Source: Saccharibacillus soli (GTDB lineage: Bacteria > Bacillota > Bacilli > Paenibacillales > Paenibacillaceae). Taken from it: 64,000 nucleotides of DNA. The stretch's first letter is position 1. The number at the start of each line of letters is the position of its first letter. The position numbers and the translations under genes were made by a program. Positions 34,285-41,763 of this stretch are shown here, one piece after another. The stretch lies in the NCBI GenBank assembly GCA_002189105.1, contig NIOB01000008.1:186001-250000 (forward strand), given 5' to 3'. The notes beneath the pieces are model-generated. The model was not told the origin of the DNA. It saw only the letters and a program-made list of their open reading frames with translations, and did no database searches.

Positions 34285-34549
34285 GAATGATACGCCGCCC
34301 TTCTCCGCCTGGAATTTCCTTTTCTACCCGTTACCCTTACTTGCTCCCCTGCGAATCGAATCCGGTTCTGTGCCCCGATGTTCCCCAATCCAAAATCGCT
34401 TCTGGATACCCGCGCAGCCAGCCATTTTTCGCCCAAGTTCAACGTTCAAATTTTTTTCTAAAATTTATTGAAACGCAATGCCAAAATCTCCGTATAACAA
34501 AGGTGCAACTGTAACTGCCAACATATCTACAGGAAAGGGTTGTAACGAA

Positions 34550-35302
34550 ATGGGCTATAGCCATCTATTTGAAATGAGCACTTTCCTCGAAGCGTTTGCT
34601 ACGCCTACAGGATGGGGATTCATTCTGTCCCTGATTATCATCGAGGGATTGTTGTCCGCCGACAACGCGCTCGTTCTGGCCGCAATCGTAAACAAGCTGC
34701 CGGAAAAACAAAGAAAAAAGGCATTGCTCTACGGATTGTGGGGAGCTTACGTCTTCCGGATCGTCGCCATTGGAGTCGGTATCTACCTCGTCCAGATTTC
34801 CTGGGTTAAGTATATCGGCGCCGCCTATCTGCTCTGGATCGCCATCAAGCACTTCTGGGATAAGTTCAGAGCCAGTGGAGATGACGACGGCGAAGAGAAC
34901 GAAGAAGAGTCCGGCTTGCAAAAGCTGCTTGCCAAGACTGGCCTTAGTTTGTTCGTGCGTACGATCATCACCGTTGAAATGATGGACATCGCCTTCTCGA
35001 TCGACTCGATTCTGGCGGCGTTCGCCATCTCGCCGAACCCGTGGATTCTGATCGCCGGCGGCCTGCTGGGGATTCTGATGATGCGTCTCGTCGCTACCGT
35101 CATCCTCAAGCTCATGGACAAGATTCCCGAGCTGGAGAACGCAGCCTTCGTCCTGATCTTCATCATTGGTCTCAAGATGATCCTCGACACCGCAGATGTG
35201 TATCATATGAGCCATATGACATTCTTTATTGTTCTGATTGCGGTCTTTGCCATTACTTTCGTTATCAACCGCGTTCGCGTGAGCAAAAACGCGGCGCATT
35301 GA
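34550..35302 (+). CDS. TerC-family integral membrane protein (YkoY/YceF-like)
   Basis: The 250-residue protein has seven or so helices with the TerC metal-site motifs LLSADNALVLA and EMMDIAFSIDSILAAFA, each with conserved acidic residues inside a membrane helix. In Bacillus, TerC relatives (MeeF/MeeY) export manganese to metallate secreted enzymes. I chose ATG 34550, about ten bases after GGAAAGGG; the open frame extends upstream without support. I checked the leader for the yybP-ykoY manganese riboswitch and did not see its conserved core. Confidence 0.88.
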   Translation: MGYSHLFEMSTFLEAFATPTGWGFILSLIIIEGLLSADNALVLAAIVNKLPEKQRKKALLYGLWGAYVFRIVAIGVGIYLVQISWVKYIGAAYLLWIAIKHFWDKFRASGDDDGEENEEESGLQKLLAKTGLSLFVRTIITVEMMDIAFSIDSILAAFAISPNPWILIAGGLLGILMMRLVATVILKLMDKIPELENAAFVLIFIIGLKMILDTADVYHMSHMTFFIVLIAVFAITFVINRVRVSKNAAH

Positions 35303-35354
35303 GCGCAGCAGCCACCTCTTGATTAGGCGGCCCTGCCGATCTCATCAGACGCAC

Positions 35355-35399
35355 AGAAGCCCGTTCGTTCCGAGCTAATCGGAAAGAACGGGCTTCTTC
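35355..35399. terminator. Bidirectional terminator between TerC and FMN-reductase genes
   Basis: AGAAGCCCGTTC (35355-35366) pairs perfectly with GAACGGGCTTCT (35386-35397), with an inner partial stem. Confidence 0.75.
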
Positions 35400-35445
35400 T
35401 CTATATGAACCCGGCAGGAAGCCGGGAGAGGGGAACGAGCAGGTA

Positions 35446-36006
35446 TTAAGCTTGAGCCGCGGCCGGCACACGCAGAGTCTTGAGCGCTCCGCTCCAAGCC
35501 AAGACTTGATCCAGCATGCCGTTCAGGTTGACGAGATGCAGATCAGCGGGTTTGAAGGTTGTGCCATTCTCAAAGTCAGTGAACAGCGACAGTGCCGGAT
35601 GCACGCGAACGTCAGCGACGGACAGCTCGCCCAAGATACCACGCAGATGTTCGGCAGCACGCGCTCCCCCTACCGAACCGTAGCTTACAATACCGGCTGC
35701 CTTGTTATTCCAGGCTTCACGTGCGTAGTCGAGTGCATTTTTGAGCGAAGCGGAGATGCTGTGGTTGTATTCCTGAACGATGAACACGAAGCCGTCGAGT
35801 TCGGCCAGCTTCGTATTCCAGGCGGTCGCCTGCTCCGTAGCGTCGGCTTCACCCAGCAGCGGCAGATGATAATCGGCAATATCAACGATTTGATAGTTGG
35901 CGTCACCGCGTTCATCCGCGATGCGTTTTACCCATTCGCCGACCTGCGGGCTGAGACGTCCTTGACGCGTGCTTCCCAAGATAATTCCGATGTTGAGCTT
36001 TTCCAT
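35446..36006 (-). CDS. NADPH-dependent FMN reductase
   Basis: The 186-residue flavodoxin-fold protein has the phosphate-binding GIILGSTRQGRLSP loop at the N-terminus. Its QEYNHSISASLKNALDY motif is the hallmark of the NADPH-dependent FMN/quinone reductase family (AzoR/ChrR-like). A conserved YGSVGGARAAEHLR loop follows. It would reduce FMN, quinones or nitro/azo compounds. Start ATG 36006 is behind TTAGGAGGAATC. It is monocistronic. Confidence 0.9.
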   Translation of the reverse strand: MEKLNIGIILGSTRQGRLSPQVGEWVKRIADERGDANYQIVDIADYHLPLLGEADATEQATAWNTKLAELDGFVFIVQEYNHSISASLKNALDYAREAWNNKAAGIVSYGSVGGARAAEHLRGILGELSVADVRVHPALSLFTDFENGTTFKPADLHLVNLNGMLDQVLAWSGALKTLRVPAAAQA

Positions 36007-36202
36007 GATTGATTCCTCCTAAGGTTGGTTTGGCAGTGACGGAGAACCGAACGCGCAAGTCGATTATGTAAATCAAAGCGTTCTTTTCTCTCTAAATTTA
36101 ATTAAGTTTGTTACTAACTTTTTGTTATAAATGAATCATAGCATAGCTTTTTTAAGGATGCAACAACTTCACTTACTTTTTTATAGAAAATATTTTTTGC
36201 GC

Positions 36203-36243
36203 AAAAAACCGGACGCGCCCTATTGAGGCACGTCCGGTTTTTT
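36203..36243 (-). terminator. Terminator of the chemoreceptor/BMP operon
   Basis: AAAAAACCGGACG (36203-36215) pairs perfectly with CGTCCGGTTTTTT (36231-36243), just past the chemoreceptor stop. Confidence 0.85.
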
Positions 36244-36284
36244 CGGTTCTTTTTCGATGCGATTCACGCGGCCCGTCTCGATCG

Positions 36285-37952
36285 TTAAGCCTCCAAACGG
36301 AAACGATCCAATTCGCGCTGCATTTCTTCGCGCACTTGAAGCAGCTCTTTGACCTTGCTGCCGATCTCTTCAAATGACCGCTTCTGTTCGTCGGTCGAGG
36401 CGGTGATCTCTTCGCTTCCCGCAGCCGATTGCTGCGTGACCGCGCTGATATTCTCAACGGCCTGCTGAACTTGCACGCTCAAGCGGCGGGATTCTTCCAT
36501 ATCACCGGACAGCTTGCCGACGCTTGCCGCGATCTGGCGAACCCGATCGCTGATCGCCACGAACGACTCCTCGGTCGAAACGGTGGCTTCTTCTTGGCGG
36601 CGGAACAGTTCGAGGCTCTGCCCGACTGAACTTTTCACCCGGCTCATGGAAGCTGAGATCTCCTCGACGGCGGCAAAGATCTCGCGGGCAGAAGAATCCG
36701 ACTGTTCCGCAAGCTTGTTTACCTCGCCCGCGACGACCGCGAACCCTCGTCCGGCTTCTCCGGCGCGTGCCGCTTCGATCGAAGCGTTCAGCGACAGAAG
36801 CGTCGTCTGTTTTGCAATCTGCGCGACGTGTTCCGTCATGGTGGAGATGCGCGCGGCGCTGACTTCCAGCTCGCGCACGGTTTGTTCGACTTCCGACATG
36901 GCCGAACGGTTCACGCCGGTAATCTCCAACTGCTCGCGCATGACCGCTTCGCCGCTCTCGACGAAGCGCAGCGCTTCTTCCGTGGCGGAAGAAGATTTTA
37001 CCGTCTCCGCCAGATTAGCCTCGAAATTGCGCTGCATGCCATCAACGACCTCGACCGTGTGGTTCAGGTCTTCGGCGATCCGTTGACTGCCGATCGCCAA
37101 TTCTTCGGTCGATGTGGCGACCTGCGAAACGACTTCCTGCATCATGCCGTTGCGCTCGTCCAATTCGCCGGCTACGCGGTCAAGCACGCCGCCGCTGCTC
37201 TCGATCGAACTGACGATGCCGCGCAGATTGTCGATCATGATCGCAAAAGCTTCATTAAGCTCGTCCAACTCGTCTCGGCCTTTGGAACGCTCCAATCGCA
37301 GCCCCAGGTCGCCATCCGCGATCCGCACCGCTGCGTCTTTCATGCGGCGCGTCCGCAGAGCCAGCTTGCGTGCGAACTGAGCATTGAACCAGCCGAGCGC
37401 GATCAGCAGCAGTACGGCCCCGGCCAACGCGATCTCCCAAGTCAGCTTGATATCCGAAGTCAGATCGGACGTGTAGGCGTTATAGCGCTCTTTGGTCAAT
37501 ACGTCCAGACGGTAAGCATCGTTCTGAATCCCTTGAATCCGCGCCGCCTGCCGCTTCGCTTCGGGACTGTCCTGGTTTTCCAGCGCCTTGAGCGAGCCTT
37601 GGGACAACTCGGTAAACTTCGTCGAGATCGAAGTCAACCAGCTCTGCTGCTCCGGCGAGTCGAGACTAGTCTCTTCGCTTTCGGTCAACTTCGCCAAAGT
37701 CGCTTTAACCGTTTCCAGACGGCCTGTGACTTCGGCTTTATTGCTTTCGGTCATCGAGAACGAATAGCTGTTCAGCGATTGGCTGAGTCCGCCGAGATCC
37801 GCGTTCAACTGCTGCACGTTCAACATGTCGGGTACCAGCGTCTGATTCTGCGAATTGATCTGAAGCAGTTGGAAAATGATATAACCGACCAGCGCTAACG
37901 AAGCCACCAGCGAGATCATGGCGTTGAGAAGCAATTTACCTTGTAGTTTCAT
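36285..37952 (-). CDS. Methyl-accepting chemotaxis protein paired with a BMP lipoprotein
   Basis: The 555-residue protein has a helix at about 9-30, an all-helical extracytoplasmic domain of about 140 residues (four-helix-bundle type, with [17 protein letters not shown]), a second helix near 175-195 and a HAMP domain. The signalling hairpin is [27 protein letters not shown], seen as [18 protein letters not shown]. It follows the BMP lipoprotein gene by 22 bases on the same strand. That suggests the lipoprotein binds a ligand and presents it to this receptor, since the helical bundle itself need not bind small molecules. Confidence 0.92.
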   Translation of the reverse strand: MKLQGKLLLNAMISLVASLALVGYIIFQLLQINSQNQTLVPDMLNVQQLNADLGGLSQSLNSYSFSMTESNKAEVTGRLETVKATLAKLTESEETSLDSPEQQSWLTSISTKFTELSQGSLKALENQDSPEAKRQAARIQGIQNDAYRLDVLTKERYNAYTSDLTSDIKLTWEIALAGAVLLLIALGWFNAQFARKLALRTRRMKDAAVRIADGDLGLRLERSKGRDELDELNEAFAIMIDNLRGIVSSIESSGGVLDRVAGELDERNGMMQEVVSQVATSTEELAIGSQRIAEDLNHTVEVVDGMQRNFEANLAETVKSSSATEEALRFVESGEAVMREQLEITGVNRSAMSEVEQTVRELEVSAARISTMTEHVAQIAKQTTLLSLNASIEAARAGEAGRGFAVVAGEVNKLAEQSDSSAREIFAAVEEISASMSRVKSSVGQSLELFRRQEEATVSTEESFVAISDRVRQIAASVGKLSGDMEESRRLSVQVQQAVENISAVTQQSAAGSEEITASTDEQKRSFEEIGSKVKELLQVREEMQRELDRFRLEA

Positions 37953-37974
37953 CCGCTTTTCCCTCCGTCCCCTG

Positions 37975-38982
37975 TTAAGGAAGCTTCACTGTAATTTTGC
38001 CCGAGACCAGACCTTCGGTCAGCTCGTCCATCTTCTGCTGCTGCTCTGCCGTCAAGTTTACAGCCCGAATCGGAGCCAATCCGACCCCCTGCTCTTTCAG
38101 GCCGAATACCATATCTTTCACGGGGAACTTGCCTTTATTTTCGTTAAACGTCTTTACCGCGCTGAAGATCGAGTTGTCCACGTTTTTAATCATGGAACTG
38201 ATAACCGCCTTCTCCGCGATAAAAAATTGATCCGTATCAACGCCGATGGCGTATTTGCCCCGGCTTTGAGCTTCTTGAAGCGCACCTACGCCGGTCAGCC
38301 CCGCGACGGTATAGATCACGTCCACGCCATCGTCTTGAATCATGGAAGCCGCACTGGAAGAACCCAGCTTGCTGTTGCCAAAGTCTCCTGCATATACGGT
38401 CTTGATCGTCGCCGACGGGTTGACCGCTTTTACGCCCTGTTCATAACCGACATAAAACTTTTTCAGCAGATCCGATTCCACGCCGCCGAGGAAACCCACG
38501 TGACCGCTTTTGGTGGTCAGAGCCGCCAACGCGCCTGCCAAATAGCTGCCTTCTTCCGCTTTAAACGTAATCGAAGCGACATTCGGCAGTTCCGACGTAT
38601 CGTCCACGATCAAATACTGCTTATCCGGGTTGGCTTTGGCCGAAGCTTCCAGACTTTCTTTGACCATATAACCCAAGCCGATGATGAGATCGTTATCTTT
38701 TTCTACCAACTGCTTAAACGCGTCGTCGTAAGTCCCGGCCTCCCCGATCTCTCGGTAGTCGAACAACACGCCGTCTTCATCGCGCGCTTTCATCAAACCG
38801 CGGAACGCGGCATCACTGTAGGACTGGTCTCCCAGACCCACATCGGACAGTACAACCCCGATTTCTGGCTGTTCTTCGGCGCTTGCCGCCTGCGGCTGCT
38901 GCGAACCGCATGCCGCGAGCATCAGCATCGAACCCAGCAGCGGAATCCAGAGAATCCGTTTCGCTTTGTTGCTCTTTTGCAT
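37975..38982 (-). CDS. BMP-family substrate-binding lipoprotein
   Basis: The 335-residue protein has a signal peptide ending in the lipobox LAAC, then a BMP (PnrA-like) type-1 periplasmic-binding fold. Motifs are [32 protein letters not shown]-like [17 protein letters not shown] and [19 protein letters not shown] proteins usually feed nucleosides to an ABC transporter, but no permease or ATPase gene is present. Instead a chemoreceptor gene follows 22 bases later, suggesting a chemosensory role. It is anchored outside the membrane. Confidence 0.88.
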   Translation of the reverse strand: MQKSNKAKRILWIPLLGSMLMLAACGSQQPQAASAEEQPEIGVVLSDVGLGDQSYSDAAFRGLMKARDEDGVLFDYREIGEAGTYDDAFKQLVEKDNDLIIGLGYMVKESLEASAKANPDKQYLIVDDTSELPNVASITFKAEEGSYLAGALAALTTKSGHVGFLGGVESDLLKKFYVGYEQGVKAVNPSATIKTVYAGDFGNSKLGSSSAASMIQDDGVDVIYTVAGLTGVGALQEAQSRGKYAIGVDTDQFFIAEKAVISSMIKNVDNSIFSAVKTFNENKGKFPVKDMVFGLKEQGVGLAPIRAVNLTAEQQQKMDELTEGLVSGKITVKLP

Positions 38983-39020
38983 GCTTACACCCCTATCTAT
39001 TGTCTGAACATCCTCTATGT

Positions 39021-39048
39021 TTATCGCCTATTCCCCGCTAACTTGTTA
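39021..39048 (-). promoter_or_regulatory. Candidate sigma-D promoter of the BMP/chemoreceptor operon
   Basis: On the minus strand TAAC (39045-39048) and GGCGATAA (39021-39028) are 16 bases apart. This resembles TAAA-N15-GCCGATAT, the motility promoter, as at the first chemoreceptor gene. The spacing is one base longer than ideal. Confidence 0.3.
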
Positions 39049-39112
39049 GAGATAATGAAAGTTTTCATGTCAGATTTACAGAACTTCGACAATTTTTCTC
39101 GGCAAACATCAA

Positions 39113-39145
39113 AAAAAGAAGACCGGAATCTCCGGTCTTCTTTTT
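39113..39145. terminator. Strong bidirectional terminator
   Basis: AAAAAGAAGACCGGA (39113-39127) pairs perfectly with TCCGGTCTTCTTTTT (39131-39145). It does not directly follow any large gene. On the minus strand it lies 65 bases after the stop of the small disrupted ORF at 39211-39328, which could be what it terminates. Confidence 0.8.
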
Positions 39146-39210
39146 CTAATGAAGTGACGCCATTTTGGACGCAGCAGGCTTAACCTCCGCTCTTTCTGAA
39201 TTTCCCGGGT

Positions 39211-39328
39211 TTATTCTGATTCTGTTTCCGCAGCGCCCAACTCGATGACTTTATCCTTTTGTGTGCTGTAGCCATCCGGCAAGCTGTGATCGTCGTACTG
39301 TCCATTTTCGTGTCGGATTTTTCTTCAA
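39211..39328 (-). pseudogene. Possible small protein (about 38 residues) with a homopolymer frameshift
   Basis: The minus strand opens TTG-AAG-AAA-AAT at 39328. If the run of five A residues (39319-39323) had four, the frame would read MKKIRHENGQYDDHSLPDGY, then STQKDKVIELGAAETESE and a TAA stop at 39211-39213. A strong terminator follows. As given, the TTG frame ends after about 25 codons. The protein-like quality of the shifted frame suggests a real small gene with an indel, a sequencing error or slippage. The ribosome site is weak (GGAAAAG, five bases away; GAGGAGG, 18 bases away). Confidence 0.3.
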
Positions 39329-39377
39329 AGCTTTTCCGCGTGTGCGCCTCCTCTGTCCCCGTTCCCAGTGGTCATCC

Positions 39378-39414
39378 ACCGAACCCTGTTCAAGTTAGAC
39401 AAGGTTCGGTCTAA
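39378..39414. promoter_or_regulatory. Nested inverted repeats, possible repressor operator
   Basis: ACCGAACCCTGT (39378-39389) pairs with ACAAGGTTCGGT (39399-39410) with one mismatch. Overlapping this, TTAGAC (39395-39400) and GTCTAA (39409-39414) form a 20-bp palindrome of the size bound by TetR-type dimers. It lies 30 bases upstream of the TATAAT at 39444-39449 that precedes the RsbQ-like gene. No TetR gene is nearby. Confidence 0.35.
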
Positions 39415-39443
39415 AAGCACTCTTACAATCCGACATTTTTCGC

Positions 39444-39449
39444 TATAAT
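39444..39449 (+). promoter_or_regulatory. -10 element before the RsbQ-like gene
   Basis: A perfect TATAAT lies 87 bases before the TTG start. The -35 is weak: TCTTAC at 17-base spacing or TTACAA at 15-base spacing. An activator or the adjacent inverted repeat may matter. Confidence 0.4.
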
Positions 39450-39536
39450 AATGAGAATTAGGTCACTTCAAACGCTTGTCGAATTATGAGACACTTAAAA
39501 GATGCAAATCGATAAAGGAATCGGGGGAAAGAAAAG

Positions 39537-40349
39537 TTGGAGAGCAGCTTGGATATTTTGAAACGCAATCACGTAACCGTGCTCGGCAGCGGGGAACAGA
39601 CGCTTGTGTTCGGTCACGGCTTCGGCTGCGATCAGGAGATGTGGAGGCTCGTCGCTCCGCGTTTCGCTGATCGTTACCGCGTCGTGCTGTTCGACTACGT
39701 GGGCGCGGGACTGTCGCAATTGGATCAATACGATCCGGCCAAATACGGCAGCCTTACAGGATATAGCCGCGATCTGCTGGACGTCATGGAAGCGCTGGAA
39801 CTTCGAGATGCCGTATTCGTGGGCCACTCGGTGAGCAGCATGATCGGAGCAATGGCTTCGATCCAGCGTCCGGAATATTTCGACCGCCTGGTCATGGTCG
39901 GCCCGTCTCCTCGGTATCTGAACGATCTGCCGGGTTATTACGGCGGATTCGACCGGGACGATATCGACGAGCTGCTGGAGATGATGCAGCTCAATTTCAG
40001 CGGATGGGCCAGCTATATGGCGCCCGCCGCCATGCAAAACGGAGATCGGCGGGAACTGTCCGACGAATTGGAGCGGCAGTTCGCGTCGCGCGATCCGCGC
40101 ATCGCCCGCCAATTCGCCGAAGTGACGTTCTACTCCGACTGCCGCGATATCCTTGGCGAAGTGCAGACTCCGACGCTCATTCTGCAATGCGCGGAAGACA
40201 GCATCGCGCCGCTCGAAGTCGGCGATTATCTGCACAAACACTTAAACGGCAGCACGCTGAACCGGATGACGGCCAAAGGCCATTATCCGCAGCTCAGCCA
40301 GCCGGACGAAACGTTCGAACGCATCGATCATTATTTAGCCGGTCTATAG
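39537..40349 (+). CDS. RsbQ-like alpha/beta hydrolase
   Basis: The 270-residue protein starts at TTG 39537, after GGGGGAAAG. It aligns by eye along its whole length with Bacillus subtilis RsbQ as I remember it: ILKRNHVTVLGSGE, FGHGFGCDQEMW, VVLFDYVGAGLS, VGPSPRYLNDLPGYYGGF and ARQFAEVTFYSD. The triad is Ser98 (GHSVS), Asp221 (CAEDSIAP) and His249 (GHYPQ), two residues beyond the B. subtilis positions. RsbQ is a small-molecule hydrolase/receptor, related to plant KAI2 and D14, that is required to activate the PAS-phosphatase RsbP. Here the partner 36 bases downstream is a PAS-GGDEF protein. Confidence 0.9.
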   Translation: MESSLDILKRNHVTVLGSGEQTLVFGHGFGCDQEMWRLVAPRFADRYRVVLFDYVGAGLSQLDQYDPAKYGSLTGYSRDLLDVMEALELRDAVFVGHSVSSMIGAMASIQRPEYFDRLVMVGPSPRYLNDLPGYYGGFDRDDIDELLEMMQLNFSGWASYMAPAAMQNGDRRELSDELERQFASRDPRIARQFAEVTFYSDCRDILGEVQTPTLILQCAEDSIAPLEVGDYLHKHLNGSTLNRMTAKGHYPQLSQPDETFERIDHYLAGL

Positions 40350-40385
40350 ACTTCTCGTCGGATCGCTGGAAAGGCAGTTTACTTC

Positions 40386-41390
40386 ATGGATAATCAACTG
40401 GACCGCGCGCCCGGCGGATACGTATCGTTCTCGGAATCCGGATTCGTGCAGTCGGTCAACCGCACGTTTCTGGATATGCTCGGCATAGAAGAAGCCGAAG
40501 AACTGATCGGCCGCCACGTCGAAACGATCATGTCGGCGACCAACAAAATGTTTTTCCATACGTATTTCTATCCGCATATTCAACTTTACGGACGCATCGA
40601 TGAGATGTATTTCTCGTTCCGTTCGGCTGATCGGCAGATCGTTCCGGTACTCCTTAACGGTGTGCGGCAGGAACGCGATGGGCAGGTCTTTATCGACTGC
40701 GTCGCTCTTGTCATGCGCAAACGGCTGGAGTACGAGAAAGACACGCTGCGCAGCAAGCGGAAGTTGGAAGAATTATACGAGGCCACGAGCGAGATGAATC
40801 AGCAGCTTCAGTCGCTGCATGCGGAGTACGAACGCAAACAGCAGGCGCTGACGGAAATAAATCGCGGCTTGCAGGCTCTTGCTTCGACCGATCCGTTGAC
40901 GGGTCTTCACAACCGTCGGTTCTTCCAAGATTGTCTGCGCGGAGAGCTGCTCGCCTGTCGCAACAATGGCACTTCGCTGTCACTGTTGATTGTGGATATT
41001 GACCATTTCAAACAGATCAACGACACGTATGGACATCCGGTCGGCGATTTTGTACTGATTGAGCTGGCTCGTCTGCTGCGGGACTCGACAGGCGCCGGCA
41101 GCATCTGCGCCCGCTTCGGCGGCGAAGAATTCGTCGTGCTGCTGCCCGCGACCGGGCAAGCGGAAGCCGTCGCTGCGGCTGAACGAACGCGATCCGCGAT
41201 CGCCGGGACGCCGCTGGGTTCGCACCGCGTCACCGTAAGCATCGGCGTCGATACGGCTCTGCCGGATTCGACCGAAGCCTCGCTGCTGGAGCGCGCGGAT
41301 CTGGCGTTGTACGCTTCAAAAAGCGGCGGACGCAATTGCACAACGCATGCGAACGACATTCCGCACACGAACGATCTGCCTAACGTCTAG
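40386..41390 (+). CDS. PAS-GGDEF diguanylate cyclase with RsbP-type sensor
   Basis: In this 334-residue protein, residues 1-110 form a PAS domain (APGGYVSFSESGFVQSVNRT; GRHVETIMSATNKMFF) that resembles the PAS domain of B. subtilis RsbP, which works with RsbQ. A coiled coil spans about 112-162 (LEYEKDTLRSKRKLEELYEA). The GGDEF domain (165-320) has DPLTGLHNRRFF, DIDHFKQINDTYGH and an intact GGEEF at 245-249, so cyclic di-GMP synthesis is expected. The inhibitory RxxD site is absent (the position reads GAGS). It would be the output of the RsbQ-like receptor encoded immediately upstream. Confidence 0.92.
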   Translation: MDNQLDRAPGGYVSFSESGFVQSVNRTFLDMLGIEEAEELIGRHVETIMSATNKMFFHTYFYPHIQLYGRIDEMYFSFRSADRQIVPVLLNGVRQERDGQVFIDCVALVMRKRLEYEKDTLRSKRKLEELYEATSEMNQQLQSLHAEYERKQQALTEINRGLQALASTDPLTGLHNRRFFQDCLRGELLACRNNGTSLSLLIVDIDHFKQINDTYGHPVGDFVLIELARLLRDSTGAGSICARFGGEEFVVLLPATGQAEAVAAAERTRSAIAGTPLGSHRVTVSIGVDTALPDSTEASLLERADLALYASKSGGRNCTTHANDIPHTNDLPNV

Positions 41391-41763
41391 ATCGGCGGAA
41401 GAACCGAACTGGAACCTTAGAGCACCGCAATGGATGCGGCGTGCTAAGGTTCTTTTCGTCGTTTCGCGGCTGAGTGCGGCCTTCGAACCGCAGCAGTCCA
41501 ATAACGAAATTGATCGACCGCGACCGAAACACAACGGAGATGCGCCTACGGCTTTTGCGTTTTCCTTCAGTTTCTGTGGTCAGGGCTTTTTTGCTTGCTT
41601 GCCGAGTTTTCGGGACGTTTGTACTCGTGCTTTTAGACCTTTTTTACGATTTGAGCTGGATTCGACCAATTTCTGAATAAATCAAACAGGAAATTGGTAA
41701 AAAGGGTCCGAATAAGTATCATCGTGTTCGACTGTAGAGAGACAAACAGAGGAGAGATCAAAA
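41391..41763. other. Gap holding a terminator and the GH81 promoter region
   Basis: A strong terminator (about 41412-41456) pairs GAACCTTA with TAAGGTTC and an inner GCAC/GTGC stem, ending in TCTTTT, for the cyclase gene. The rest, up to the GH81 start at 41764, contains no gene I can support. I see no confident -35/-10 pair. GGAGAG at 41752-41757 is the GH81 ribosome site. Confidence 0.5.

Noticed and set aside
34285-34549. Possible yybP-ykoY manganese riboswitch before the TerC gene
   Set aside because: TerC-family genes often carry one, but I could not find the conserved GGGGAGUA-type core or paired helices in this leader.
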